DNA from: JBBQNY01 sp038255255
GTDB taxonomy: Bacteria; Pseudomonadota; Gammaproteobacteria; Xanthomonadales; Ahniellaceae
Assembly: GCA_038255255.1 (NCBI GenBank)
Contig: JBBSLL010000002.1
Coordinates: 112,637 to 176,636 of the forward strand
Reading direction: 5' to 3'
Length of the DNA: 64,000 bases
Numbering within the stretch: position 1 is the stretch's first letter; each line of letters opens with the position of its first letter. The notes under the pieces were generated by a model. That model did no database searches and was not told the DNA's origin. It saw only the letters and a list, made by a program, of their open reading frames with translations. This document shows, piece by piece, positions 37,907 through 47,532 of this stretch. Position numbers and translations under genes: made by a program.

Positions 37907-40413
37907 ATTCCACCCTGTCCATATCGCGGCTTGCCTGGCGCCAGTTGCGCCGCGACCTCGCGGCGGGCGACATCCGGATCCTCATTGCCGCACTCGTACT
38001 CGCAGTCGTCGCGGTAACCGCGGTGGGATTCGTGACCGACCGCGCACAGCGTGCCCTGGCCCTCGAGGCCAATCGCCTGCTCGGCGGCGACGCGGTGCTG
38101 CGCGCCGACGCGCCCATCGACCCGAAGTGGAGCAATCTCGCGCGGACGCTCGAGTTGCGCAGCGTCCAGACGATTGAGCTCACCAGCATGATCCGCGCGA
38201 ATGACACCTTGCAGCTCGGCGAGTTGCGCGCTCTCGGCGAGGGATTCCCCTTGCGTGGGGACTTCCAGATAGTCGACGCCGAAAATTCCGACCCCCATCG
38301 CGCCACCGCCGTGCCCATGCCCGGATCGCTCTGGCTCAGCCGCGCCGGAGCGGACCGTCTCGGCGCGCGACTCGGCGACGTCATCGGCATCGGGGAATCG
38401 AATCTGCGGCTCGCCGCCCTCGTCACGCAGGAACCCGACGCCGCACTCGACTATTTCAACGTGGCGCCCAAGGCGTTCCTCAACTTGTCGGACCTCGCAG
38501 CGACGGGACTGGTGCAGGAGGGCAGCCGGGCGCGCTACCGGCTTGTCGTGGCAGGCGATGCCGATGCAGTGGAGCAGTTTGCCGGCAACCTACGTGCATC
38601 CCTCGGTCGGGGACAGCGTCTGGAAACCGCGGCGGACGCGAGGCCCGAAATCCGCTCCGCGCTCGACCGCGCGGCGCGCTTCCTCGGACTCGCCGCGCTG
38701 GTGTCCGTGGTGCTCGCTGCCATTGCAGTCGCGATGGCGGCGCGACGACACAGCGCGCGGCATCTGCCCGGAGCCGCAGTGATGCGATGCCTCGGTGCCA
38801 GCCAGCGGACGCTCCTCGGGATCCACCTGGGCGAGCTGCTCTGGCTAGGCCTGCTTGCGAGCGGCGTCGGGGTCGCACTCGCATTCGTGCTGCAGTGGGC
38901 GGTGGGTGAGTGGCTGGCACGCACGCTGGGCATCGCGATACCTGCTGCTGGAATCCTGCCTGCGCTCGAAGGGCTCGGTGTCGGATTGACGGTGCTGATG
39001 GCGTTTGGCGCGCCACCGATGCTGGCCTTGCGCCGCGTATCGGCCTTGCGGGTGCTGCGTCGTGAGTTCGATCGCGCGGAACCGGGTGCCTGGCTGGTCG
39101 GCCTGGCGGGTCTCGCGGGTACTTCCGCACTGCTCTGGTGGAAAGCCGGCTCTTTCGAACTCGGCGCCGCGATGTTGATCGGCATCGGAGCGACGCTGCT
39201 TGCGCTCGCCCTGCTCGCGTGGGCGTTGATCGCGGGCGTCAGGAGCGTGCGCGGCAGGTTACGCGGGCCGCTTCGATACGGACTGGCCAACGTCACGCGC
39301 CGCGCCGGCAGCGCGATCGCCCAGGTGTCTGCACTCGGTCTCGGGTTGATGGCCCTGTTGCTGCTGACCCTGGTGCGTACCCAGCTGCTCGATCGCTGGC
39401 AGCTGCAGCTCGCGGCCGATGCACCCAATCGCTTCATCATCAATGCCCAGCCCGACCAGCTCGATGGCATTCGCGCCTTCGTCCGGGCGCGCGGGATGAG
39501 TTCGCCGCAACTGTGGCCGCTGGTCCGCGGCCGCCTCGTCGAACGCAACGGGCGCCCGGTGAGCGGAGCCGATTACGCCGACGAGGAGGGGCGTGCACAG
39601 CGCTGGGCCGAGCGTGAATTCAACCTGTCGAGTGCGGCGCGTTTGTCGGACGACAACCGCGTGACTGCCGGCCGCTTCTGGGTCGACGCGGCGCCGCCGG
39701 CCCAGTTCTCCGTGGAGGAAGAGTTCGCTGAGAGGCTGGGATGGAAAGTGGGGGACCGCATAGCGTTCGACGTGGCAGGACAGCGCCTCGAGGCGCCGAT
39801 CACCAGCCTGCGCAGCGTCGACTGGGAGAGTTTCCAGCCGAACTTCTTCGTGGTGGCCTCGCCGGGAGCGCTCGATGGATTCGCTGCGAGTTACATCACC
39901 GCCGTGCATGCGCCGGCACGCGATCCGCGCTTCACTGCGGAACTGGTGCAGAAATATCCGAACCTTTCCGTCATCGATGTCGACCAGGTGCTGGACCAGG
40001 TGCGCGCCACGGCGGACCAGGTCTCGACAGTCGTCGAGGTTGTCTTCTATTTCGCGCTGGCTGCCGGCGTGCTCGTGTTGCTCGCGGCCATCAGCGCGAG
40101 CCAGGACGAGCGCCTGCTCGAGGGTGGCGTCATGCGCGCGCTGGGGGCGAGCCGACGGCAACTGAGGCTCGCCCAGGCTTCGGAATTCGCTGCGATTGGT
40201 TTGCTGTCCGGATTGATTGCCGCGATCGCAGCATCGGTACTGTCTGGCGTGCTGGCCACCCGCGTCTTTGAACTCGAGTGGATTCCAGACTGGCGGCTGG
40301 TCGCGGTCGGCGCGGGACTGGGGCTTGCCGGTGCAGTGGCGGCAGGTCTGCTTGCCACGCGGCGGGTGCTGGACGCGTCGCCGATGGCTACGCTACGCGA
40401 CCTCAATGCCTGA
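37903..40413 (+). CDS. ybbP: ABC transporter permease YbbP (FtsX-like)
   Basis: A 836-aa integral membrane partner of YbbA. It starts with GTG at 37903, overlapping the YbbA stop by 4 nt. An N-terminal helix (IRILIAALVLAVVAVTAVGFV) precedes a large periplasmic region; a helix bundle follows at about 260-500 and the last three helices at about 700-825 (FYFALAAGVLVLLAAISA), each with the FtsX permease fold. The length and arrangement match E. coli YbbP (804 aa). A hairpin terminator closes the operon. Confidence 0.93.
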   Translation: MNSTLSISRLAWRQLRRDLAAGDIRILIAALVLAVVAVTAVGFVTDRAQRALALEANRLLGGDAVLRADAPIDPKWSNLARTLELRSVQTIELTSMIRANDTLQLGELRALGEGFPLRGDFQIVDAENSDPHRATAVPMPGSLWLSRAGADRLGARLGDVIGIGESNLRLAALVTQEPDAALDYFNVAPKAFLNLSDLAATGLVQEGSRARYRLVVAGDADAVEQFAGNLRASLGRGQRLETAADARPEIRSALDRAARFLGLAALVSVVLAAIAVAMAARRHSARHLPGAAVMRCLGASQRTLLGIHLGELLWLGLLASGVGVALAFVLQWAVGEWLARTLGIAIPAAGILPALEGLGVGLTVLMAFGAPPMLALRRVSALRVLRREFDRAEPGAWLVGLAGLAGTSALLWWKAGSFELGAAMLIGIGATLLALALLAWALIAGVRSVRGRLRGPLRYGLANVTRRAGSAIAQVSALGLGLMALLLLTLVRTQLLDRWQLQLAADAPNRFIINAQPDQLDGIRAFVRARGMSSPQLWPLVRGRLVERNGRPVSGADYADEEGRAQRWAEREFNLSSAARLSDDNRVTAGRFWVDAAPPAQFSVEEEFAERLGWKVGDRIAFDVAGQRLEAPITSLRSVDWESFQPNFFVVASPGALDGFAASYITAVHAPARDPRFTAELVQKYPNLSVIDVDQVLDQVRATADQVSTVVEVVFYFALAAGVLVLLAAISASQDERLLEGGVMRALGASRRQLRLAQASEFAAIGLLSGLIAAIAASVLSGVLATRVFELEWIPDWRLVAVGAGLGLAGAVAAGLLATRRVLDASPMATLRDLNA

Positions 40414-40437
40414 GCGGGAATTGCCCGGCTCCAAATG

Positions 40438-40464
40438 ACGACGCCAGCCGAAGCTGGCGTCGTT
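40438..40464. terminator. hairpin terminator between convergent genes
   Basis: A perfect 11-bp stem ACGACGCCAGC (40438-40448) / GCTGGCGTCGT (40453-40463) with a CGAA tetraloop. The T-tract is weak. It lies between the ybbP stop and the convergent DUF3011 gene stop and could serve both. Confidence 0.65.
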
Positions 40465-40484
40465 CGACCTCGGAGGGTCCCGGC

Positions 40485-41207
40485 TTAGTAGCGGGTGCCG
40501 AAGCGGGCCTCGCAGCCGCGATTCACCCACAGACCGCGGACGCGGTCGTAGCCCCAGCTGCGTCCCTGGACGCAGGGAGCACGCGAGATCTGCTCGATCA
40601 ACTGCGGATAGCCGTATTGCGGCCGCCACGCGCAGGCGCGGAAGTTGTAGTTGTTGCTTCCGCAAGTGACGGTATAAGCGACGCCTCCGCGAACGGCGAG
40701 CGGGCCGAAGTCGCCCTCGCAGCCGTTGTTGACCCAGACCACGCCGAAGCGCGATCCCCAGGTCCGCCCCTCGATGCATGCGGTACGCGACGTCTGGCGA
40801 ACCAGTCGGGCCCGGTCGCGAAACGGCGTGCGGCATTCCCCGTAACCGAACTTGCGCGGACTTGCGCAGTGGATCACGGGCACCGACCGTGGTGGAATCC
40901 CTGCGACGGGACGCCCCGGGCGCGGACGCCACGCGTTGCTTCCGCCGCCCAGGCTCTTGGCGATGTCTTCCTTGATGTGGCTGAAGGTCCATCCGGATTC
41001 GATCTGATCGAGGTAGAACTCGAGCTGGTCATCCGGCATCTGGCGTCCATCGGCCTGGTCGGCGTATTCGCGCTCGAGTACACGGACCTGGTCGTTGCGG
41101 TTGAGGTCCCGCAGATCTTCAGGCGCATAGGCCTTGCTGCTCTGCGCGAACGCAGAGGCGGAAAGTACGAGGGACAACAGCAGAAAAGCGGAGAGGCGCG
41201 CGAACAT
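40485..41207 (-). CDS. secreted DUF3011 protein
   Basis: A 240-aa exported protein. Signal peptide 1-21 (LLLSLVLSASAFA). Residues 25-85 are a hydrophilic helical segment (EDLRDLNRNDQVRVLEREY). From about 110 two DUF3011-type repeats follow, with paired Cys and Trp (CIEGRTWG, VWVNNGCEGDFGPL, then CVQGRSWGY, LWVNRGCEARFG). The family has no defined function; the Cys pattern indicates disulfide-stabilised lectin-like modules. Start ATG 41207 has AGGAG 8 nt upstream. Confidence 0.8.
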   Translation of the reverse strand: MFARLSAFLLLSLVLSASAFAQSSKAYAPEDLRDLNRNDQVRVLEREYADQADGRQMPDDQLEFYLDQIESGWTFSHIKEDIAKSLGGGSNAWRPRPGRPVAGIPPRSVPVIHCASPRKFGYGECRTPFRDRARLVRQTSRTACIEGRTWGSRFGVVWVNNGCEGDFGPLAVRGGVAYTVTCGSNNYNFRACAWRPQYGYPQLIEQISRAPCVQGRSWGYDRVRGLWVNRGCEARFGTRY

Positions 41208-41351
41208 GGGCTTTGCTCCTTGGCAGGTCAATTCCGATGCTATCGCGCGATTCACGACGGCCAGCTGACCGGGGAGACCTCCGCCCAGCATTCGTTCACA
41301 TTCTTTCCCGTCCCACCGCCTCAACATCGGCGCCCGTCAGCGGAGAAGCAC

Positions 41352-42698
41352 GTGCCTGGTCAGACTCATAAACACTTGCGGCTGCGTGGACCCATCTGGG
41401 CAATCCTTGCAACGTTGCTGGTCGGAGGCTGCGGAGAATCGGCCAAGCTCACCGTGGCCGACGGAACGGGGCCCGACCCGACCTTGCCACCGCCCAACAA
41501 AACGCTTATTCCCACCGTGAACATCGCCGATGCGAAGGGCTGGTCCGGAGACTCGACCCCCACCCCTGCGCCCGGCTTCGCCGTCAACGCGTTCGCGCGA
41601 GATCTCGATCATCCGCGCTGGCTGTACCTGCTGCCCAACGGCGACGTGCTCGTCGCCGAGACCAACGCGCCTCGCAAAGCGACGGACAAACAGCAGGGCG
41701 GGATCAAGGCGATGATCGCGAAATCGATCATGAAGAAGGCGGGAGCCGCGGTGCCGAGCGCGGATCGCATCACGTTGCTGCGCGACGCGGATGGTGACGG
41801 GATCGCGGAGACGCGCTCGCAGTTCCTCCAGGGCCTGGTTTCGCCATTCGGGATGGCACTGGTCGGGGATTCGCTGTACGTCGCCAATGCCGACGCGCTC
41901 ATGCGATTCCCTTATGTCAAGGGCGCCACTTCGATCACCGCGTCGGGAACCAGGGTCGCGGACCTGCCGGCAGGCCGTAACCATCACTGGACCAAGAGCC
42001 TCGTGGCCAGCGGCGACGGAACGCGGCTCTACGTGGGCGTCGGTTCCAACAGCAATGTCGCCGAACACGGCATGGCCGAGGAGGAAGGGCGGGCGGCGAT
42101 CTGGGAAATCGATCCCGCCACCGGATCGCACCGTTTGTTCGCCACGGGGTTGCGCAATCCGGTTGGCATGGCGTGGCAACCCGATTCGGGCGCACTCTGG
42201 ACCTCGGTGAACGAGCGCGACGAACTCGGCAGCGACCTCGTACCCGACTACATGACGTCGGTACGCGACGGCAGCTTCTACGGCTGGCCTTACAGCTACT
42301 TCGGGCAGCACGTCGACTCACGCGTGGCGCCACCGCGTCCGGATCTCGTCGCCCGCGCCATCAAGCCCGACTATGCGCTCGGGCCCCACACCGCTTCGCT
42401 GGGCCTGGCCTTCTACACAGGCAGCGCCTGGCCGGCGCGTTACAGGGGCGGAGCACTGGTCGGACAGCACGGCTCATGGAACCGCGAGCCTCCCAGCGGG
42501 TATCGCGTGATTTTTGTGCCGTTCTCAGGCGGCATGCCCAGCGGTCCGCCCGAGGATGTCCTCACGGGATTCCGGGTCGGAGACGTGGCCCGGGGTCGTC
42601 CGGTCGGTGTCGTAGTAGACGCGCGCGGCGATGTACTGGTCGCCGACGACGTCGGAAACATCATCTGGCGCGTGACTGCGACGCTGCCGGTGGAGTAA
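41352..42698 (+). CDS. PQQ-dependent sugar dehydrogenase-like lipoprotein (sorbosone dehydrogenase family)
   Basis: A 448-aa lipoprotein. It starts with GTG at 41352, with GGAGA 5 nt upstream, and has a lipoprotein signal (IWAILATLLVGGC). The mature part is a six-bladed beta-propeller of the glucose/sorbosone dehydrogenase type: LDHPRWLYLLPNGDVLVAET, GRNHHWTKSLVASGDGTRLYV, GLRNPVGMAWQPDSGALW, GQHGSWNREPPSGYRV, VLVADDVGNIIWRV. PQQ would be bound at the propeller centre; the substrate is likely an aldose or aldehyde. The long open frame from 40278 is spurious upstream of this start. It ends inside the convergent metallo-beta-lactamase gene by 38 bp. Confidence 0.88.
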   Translation: MPGQTHKHLRLRGPIWAILATLLVGGCGESAKLTVADGTGPDPTLPPPNKTLIPTVNIADAKGWSGDSTPTPAPGFAVNAFARDLDHPRWLYLLPNGDVLVAETNAPRKATDKQQGGIKAMIAKSIMKKAGAAVPSADRITLLRDADGDGIAETRSQFLQGLVSPFGMALVGDSLYVANADALMRFPYVKGATSITASGTRVADLPAGRNHHWTKSLVASGDGTRLYVGVGSNSNVAEHGMAEEEGRAAIWEIDPATGSHRLFATGLRNPVGMAWQPDSGALWTSVNERDELGSDLVPDYMTSVRDGSFYGWPYSYFGQHVDSRVAPPRPDLVARAIKPDYALGPHTASLGLAFYTGSAWPARYRGGALVGQHGSWNREPPSGYRVIFVPFSGGMPSGPPEDVLTGFRVGDVARGRPVGVVVDARGDVLVADDVGNIIWRVTATLPVE

Positions 42699-43584
42699 AT
42701 CCAACCTCCGCGGCATCACCAGACTTGGCTTCCTCCTGCAGGCGCTTCCGCCAGCGCGGCAACAGTCGCCGTGCATAGTCCGCGCATTTGTCATCGCCGA
42801 CGAACTGGCTGGCGGTCCCGCTTGCTTCCCGAAAGCTCGGATGCAACGGGATCAATGCATCGCAGGGCAGCGCCCTGAATTTTTCGATGCTGCGCTCGAA
42901 GGCCCGCGCGCGCCCGGTGTCGTCGCTGTAGCGAAAGCCTGGTGCAGACACAGGATTGAGGCTCTCGGCGAACACGAATTCAAGGCAGGGCTCGCCGCTG
43001 TTCCCGCAATTGCGCCACGTCCACGAGGTGGCGCCCGGCGTGTGTCCCGGTGTGTAGTGGGCAGTCAGTGTGATACGCCCGAGTTCGATGGATTCGCCGT
43101 CGGCCACGACGCGGACGTTTTCGACTGGCGGAAAACGCATCGCGTCGCCGAATCCGGCTTGCGGGTCGTCCGGCGCCGCGTTGCCACCGCGCAGCGCCGC
43201 CGCACCGCGCCGACTCGCCAGCACCTGCGCGCCGGTGAGCCGCGCCAGCGCAGCGATGCCGCCAGCATGATCGTAGTGCTCGTGCGAGTTGACGATGTAG
43301 CGGACCTGGCGCGGCTCGAATCCCAGCGCGCGGATGTTGCCGATGATGCGCTGCGCCGACTGCGGCAGCGCGCCATCCAGCAGGATGAGTTCCTCGCCCG
43401 TGTCGATCAGAACGGACGACAGGCCGCGCGTGCCGACGTAGTACACGCCATCGTGGATCCGGAATGGATCGATCTCCGCGTTCCAGGTGGCGCAATTGGC
43501 GCAGTTGATCGGCTTGGTGTCGTCGGACTGCAGCGGAGAGACACCTGCCAGCACTGCGATGATCCATGCGAATCGATGCGTCAT
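42661..43584 (-). CDS. subclass B3-like metallo-beta-lactamase
   Basis: A 307-aa exported zinc hydrolase. Signal peptide 1-20. All six zinc ligands of the B3 type are present: H101, H103, D105 and H106 in SHEHYDHAGG, H181 in PGHTPGATSWTW, and H248 in IPLHPS. The spacing follows L1 of Stenotrophomonas, as does GTRGLSSVLIDTGEELILLDG. B3 enzymes hydrolyse penicillins, cephalosporins and carbapenems, so this could be an intrinsic resistance gene; some B3-like proteins have other roles. ATG 43584 is chosen because it begins the signal peptide. Confidence 0.88.
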   Translation of the reverse strand: MTHRFAWIIAVLAGVSPLQSDDTKPINCANCATWNAEIDPFRIHDGVYYVGTRGLSSVLIDTGEELILLDGALPQSAQRIIGNIRALGFEPRQVRYIVNSHEHYDHAGGIAALARLTGAQVLASRRGAAALRGGNAAPDDPQAGFGDAMRFPPVENVRVVADGESIELGRITLTAHYTPGHTPGATSWTWRNCGNSGEPCLEFVFAESLNPVSAPGFRYSDDTGRARAFERSIEKFRALPCDALIPLHPSFREASGTASQFVGDDKCADYARRLLPRWRKRLQEEAKSGDAAEVGFTPPAASQSRAR

Positions 43585-43706
43585 GTGCCAGTGCCCCACC
43601 GCCAAGAGAAAGCGAGCGTACCGGCGCGCGCGATCGCCGCAATGGCGCGAGCCGGGCGATTCGCGGGCAGCATTCCCGCCACAGCAACCGCTGCATCCGC
43701 TGACCG

Positions 43707-45299
43707 TTACGGAGCGGGCACGGCCTTGCGCGTGAACCGGTAGCCGTCACTGCCGAACAGCGTGAGGTTCGCGACGTCGCCCTTGGCATCGAGTGCGAAA
43801 GTGGTGGTCCAGGGATCCGAACGCCCATCCCCGGTTTGGGCTTCGAACGTGTCGTAGTGCCAGTGCTCGAGGCGCCCCCTGCCTTCCGCCGCGTTGCCCA
43901 TGCGTAGCGCGAGCGCGGTTCCGGAGTGCTCCACCACCACGTCTCCCCAGACCGGGTGTTCGTAGACGCCGGCGTAGTCTGCGAGTGGTCTGCTCGGCCG
44001 CGTGCCGCGGATCCGCTTCGTGACCTGATCCGCACGCGCTTTCTCGCCCTTGAGTCTTGCGTCGCCATAGAGCTTCAGGAGCTCGGCGCTCCAATCGCGC
44101 GTGGCGCCGCCCAGGGCGAGATCGAACGCCTGCCACATCAACGCGTGCCGGAATTCAGCGTGATCGAGATTGCCGAGCACCACGATGCCGAAACGCCGAT
44201 CCGGCAACAGGCCCACGATTGCGGTGCGCCCGTCCATGCTGCCCGTGTGCATGGCGACGAACTCGCCGCGGTAGTCCTGCAGGAACCAGCCGAGCCCGTA
44301 TGTCGCGAAATGCGGCTTCGTGACTGACTGGGTCGGATAGAACTCGCCCGGCACGATGACCTGGCTGCGCATGAGTTCCGCGAAGTTCGCGGGCTTCACC
44401 AGCGCGCGGCCGCCGGCCACGCCACCATCCAGCAGGAACGTCATCCACTTCGCCATGTCGTTGGCTGTCGACCACACCGACCCCGCGGCCGGCACGGAAT
44501 CGACCGGCACGTCGTCAATCTCGCGGATGCGCTTGTCGATCTCGTAATGCGGCTTCGAGACGTTGTCGGGCTTCGCGGCGCGCATCGCGCCCAGCGTCGC
44601 GTAGCTGCGCGTCATCCCGAGTGGCCCGAAGATCCGGGTGGCGATGAAACGATCCCAGGGCATGCCGGATACCGCGCCGACCACCTCGCCGGCAACCCCG
44701 TACATGACGTTCTGGTAAATGAATCCATTGCGCAGCGTATACGCGGCCGGCAACTTGCCCATGCGCTCGATGATCTGCCGCGTATCGAGATCGCCGCGTA
44801 CCCACAGCAGGTCGGCATTCGGCACGCCCGCGTTGTGACGCAGCAGGTCGCGCACCGTCACTGCGCGCGTCGCATAACTGTCGTCAAGCGCGAACCAGGG
44901 CAGATGCTTCGTGACTGGGTCGTCCCAGGCCAGCTTGCCCTCGTCGACCAGCATCGCGAGCGCGACCGCGGTCATCGCCTTGGTGGTCGACATGATGCCG
45001 AACAGCGTGTCGGCGTCGACGGGATCGGCGTCGCTTCCGCCCAGTGCGCGCTCGCCGAAAGCGCCGCGATACACGACCTGGCCTTCGTGCACGACCGCCA
45101 CCGAAAACCCGGGAATCTTCCAGTCGTCAAGCCCGTGCTTGCCGAACGCGTCCAGTTTCGCCTTGAAATCGTCGGGCAGCGTCAGCGGCGCCCGTGTGAT
45201 CGTGGCTGCCACGCTGTCGGGCGGGGCCTCGGCGCGCACCGCGGCAGCGATGCCCAACCCCAACACCAGTCCCGTCAGCAGCCGGCATGTCGAACGCAT
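43707..45299 (-). CDS. serine hydrolase of the beta-lactamase (class C-like) family
   Basis: A 530-aa exported hydrolase. Signal peptide 1-23 (GLVLGLGIAAAVRA). Catalytic Ser104 and Lys107 in STTK, Tyr195 and Asn197 in IYQNVMYG, and HTGSMDG as the third motif. A C-terminal DUF3471-like domain (about 430-525: YAGVYEHPVWGDV) follows. The family includes esterases, D-aminopeptidases and beta-lactamases, and beta-lactam hydrolysis is not implied. ATG 45299 is chosen over the much longer open frame to 45950. It sits 122 bp upstream of the metallo-beta-lactamase gene on the same strand, so the two may be one unit. Confidence 0.87.
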   Translation of the reverse strand: MRSTCRLLTGLVLGLGIAAAVRAEAPPDSVAATITRAPLTLPDDFKAKLDAFGKHGLDDWKIPGFSVAVVHEGQVVYRGAFGERALGGSDADPVDADTLFGIMSTTKAMTAVALAMLVDEGKLAWDDPVTKHLPWFALDDSYATRAVTVRDLLRHNAGVPNADLLWVRGDLDTRQIIERMGKLPAAYTLRNGFIYQNVMYGVAGEVVGAVSGMPWDRFIATRIFGPLGMTRSYATLGAMRAAKPDNVSKPHYEIDKRIREIDDVPVDSVPAAGSVWSTANDMAKWMTFLLDGGVAGGRALVKPANFAELMRSQVIVPGEFYPTQSVTKPHFATYGLGWFLQDYRGEFVAMHTGSMDGRTAIVGLLPDRRFGIVVLGNLDHAEFRHALMWQAFDLALGGATRDWSAELLKLYGDARLKGEKARADQVTKRIRGTRPSRPLADYAGVYEHPVWGDVVVEHSGTALALRMGNAAEGRGRLEHWHYDTFEAQTGDGRSDPWTTTFALDAKGDVANLTLFGSDGYRFTRKAVPAP

Positions 45300-45461
45300 C
45301 GAACGATCCTTTGGATGGCAAGGGCTCAACCTTAGCCGAGAACTGTCGAACGTCGAACCGAAATCCGGCTTGCTGTCGCCCGAAGCGAACCACTTTCGGC
45401 AGGCTCGCATTCGTGGCTCCCGGTGCGCCACACTCCGCGAACACGGGGAAAGGGGATTGTC

Positions 45462-46895
45462 ATGCAGCGTCGCGATCGTCAAGGCTGGACTTTCCGAGTT
45501 GCCCTGTGGCTCGTGCTCGCGCTTGCAATGCCACTGGCGTTCGCGCAGTCGGTCGAGGAACCGGCAGCCGCGCAGCCGGTTTCCGCCAAATCCCTCACCC
45601 GCGATCTTCCACCCGGCTTGCACGTACCGGATGCCGCACGACCCGTTCCGGGCTTCGATTCGGCGCGCGCCACCGATGCCTACATCGCGCTGCTGACGCC
45701 AGCGCAGCGCGCGAAGTCGGACGCCTACTTCGAAGGGGGCTACTGGCTGCAGTTCTGGGGATTGCTCTACGGTCTCATGGTCGCCTGGCTGTTGCTGGCA
45801 TCGGGCGCCGCGCGCTGGATGCGTGATCGTGCGCGGCGCATGACTCAACGAACGTTCCTTGCGACGCTGCTGTTCGGCGCCATGTTCATCGTCGCCAGTA
45901 CGGTGCTCGATCTTCCCATGTCGCTCTACGTGAATTTTTTCCGGGAGCACCAGTACGGCTTGGCAACGCAGACGCTCCCCGAATGGCTCTGGGACGCCGC
46001 CAAGGGTCTCGGTTTTGGCCTGCTGCTGGGCGCGCCGTTGATCGCCCTGCTCTATTCCGCGCTGCGTCGTGCCGGCGACCGCTGGTGGGTGTGGGCAAGT
46101 TTCATCATGCTGGGTTTCATCGTGCTGGTCGGCACCATTGCGCCCGTGTACATCGCGCCGGCTTTCAACAAATACGAGGCGCTTGAGAACGGTACGCTAC
46201 GTGACGACCTGCTCTCGCTGGCGCGTGCCAACCGTATCCCCGCGACCGACGTCTTCAAGTTCGACGCATCAAGGCAGACCACGCGCATCAGCGCCAACGT
46301 CTCGGGGTTGTTCGGCACGACCCGCATCTCGCTCAACGATAATCTGCTCGAGCGTACTTCCGGGCCCGAGATCATCGCGGTGATGGGCCACGAGATGGGC
46401 CATTACGTACTCAACCACTCGACGCGGCTGATCGTCTACATGACGCTGGTGTTCGCGCTGGCGCTGTGGCTCACGCATATCGGACTCGACGCCGCCCTGC
46501 GCCGCTGGGGCACGCGCTACGGCATCGCGGATCGTGCGGATCCCGCCGGACTGCCGCTATTGATCGCTGTGCTGAGCCTCGCGATGTTCGCGTTGACGCC
46601 GATCCGCAACACGATCATCCGGCAGGCGGAGGCGGAAGCCGACATGTTCGGTCTGGACTCGGCGCGCGAGCCGCATGGCTTCGCAACCGCAGCCATGCGC
46701 CTCAGCACCTACCGCAAGATCGATCCGGGCCCGTTCGAGGAGTTCTGGTTCTACGACCATCCCAGCGGGCGGGATCGCGTGCGCCGCTCCATGGAGTGGC
46801 TCGCCGAAAACCTGGATGACCCTGCAGTCCAAACCTCTGCCGCTGCAGCCCGGCATCGCGTCCCTGCCGCGGAAGTTGCGCCAGTCCGGAAGTAG
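45462..46895 (+). CDS. Ste24-type M48 membrane metalloprotease
   Basis: A 477-aa membrane protein of the CAAX prenyl protease 1/Ste24 type. Signal-like helix at the N-terminus, several membrane helices (about 90-125, 130-160, 175-205, 340-380), zinc motif H310-E-M-G-H314 (VMGHEMGHYVLNH) and the third ligand in RQAEAEADMFGLD. DNA has an AAGGGG site 7 nt before ATG 45462; an upstream GTG (45423) is less likely. Bacterial members take part in membrane protein quality control. It is divergent from the serine hydrolase. Confidence 0.92.
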   Translation: MQRRDRQGWTFRVALWLVLALAMPLAFAQSVEEPAAAQPVSAKSLTRDLPPGLHVPDAARPVPGFDSARATDAYIALLTPAQRAKSDAYFEGGYWLQFWGLLYGLMVAWLLLASGAARWMRDRARRMTQRTFLATLLFGAMFIVASTVLDLPMSLYVNFFREHQYGLATQTLPEWLWDAAKGLGFGLLLGAPLIALLYSALRRAGDRWWVWASFIMLGFIVLVGTIAPVYIAPAFNKYEALENGTLRDDLLSLARANRIPATDVFKFDASRQTTRISANVSGLFGTTRISLNDNLLERTSGPEIIAVMGHEMGHYVLNHSTRLIVYMTLVFALALWLTHIGLDAALRRWGTRYGIADRADPAGLPLLIAVLSLAMFALTPIRNTIIRQAEAEADMFGLDSAREPHGFATAAMRLSTYRKIDPGPFEEFWFYDHPSGRDRVRRSMEWLAENLDDPAVQTSAAAARHRVPAAEVAPVRK

Positions 46896-46982
46896 CGAGG
46901 CCATTTCCGGCGCGTGGCCGCCCAATAGGGTGCTGCGCGGCAGACGATGGCGCTTGGGGCCGGCGCATCAGCAAACGCCGAG

Positions 46983-47465
46983 TCAGTCGCGGAAATTGTT
47001 GAACTGCAGCGGTTGCTCGAACTCGGATTTGCGCAGCAGCGCCATCGCCGCCTGCAGGTCGTCGCGCTTCTTGGCGCTCACCCGCAGCTTGTCGGCATTG
47101 ATCTGTGCCTCGACCTTCAGCTTGGCCGCCTTGATCGCGGCAACGATCTTCTTCGCGAGGGGCTGCTCGATGCCTTGCTGCACCTTGATGGTCTGGCGAG
47201 CGCGGGCCAGGTTGATTTCGGGATCCTCGATTTTCAGGCAGCGCGCGTCGATGGAGCGCGCCGCAAGTCGTCCGCGCAGGATCTCGAGCATCTGTTGCAA
47301 CTGGAATTCGCTTGGCGCCGAGCTCGTGATGGTCTGGTCGTCGAGTGAAAAGCTGGCCTCCACGTTGCGGAAATCGAAGCGCGTCCCGAGTTCGCGCGTG
47401 GCCTGGTCAACCGCGTTGGTCAGCTCGTGCTTGTCGACTTCGGAAACGATGTCGAAGGACGGCAT
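46983..47465 (-). CDS. yajQ: YajQ family cyclic-di-GMP-binding protein
   Basis: A 160-aa cytosolic protein with two tandem RNP-like domains: PSFDIVSEVDKHELTNAVD and FDFRNVEASF at the start, and KIVAAIKAAKLKVEAQINAD then RVSAKKRDDLQAA in the second half. Members bind c-di-GMP in Xanthomonas and influence virulence and gene expression. A TTTAGACT box is readable upstream on this strand. No operon partner is visible. Confidence 0.96.
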   Translation of the reverse strand: MPSFDIVSEVDKHELTNAVDQATRELGTRFDFRNVEASFSLDDQTITSSAPSEFQLQQMLEILRGRLAARSIDARCLKIEDPEINLARARQTIKVQQGIEQPLAKKIVAAIKAAKLKVEAQINADKLRVSAKKRDDLQAAMALLRKSEFEQPLQFNNFRD

Positions 47466-47532
47466 GAAGGTGTACTCGCGTGGTGGGCGCGCAGTCTAAA
47501 CCATCCCTACGCGCCACTCTCCGGCAACCGAC

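Noticed and set aside
40278..41351. Long open frame upstream of the sorbosone dehydrogenase gene
   Set aside because: It crosses the convergent DUF3011 gene and lacks protein-like composition; the GTG at 41352 with its RBS and lipobox explains the gene.
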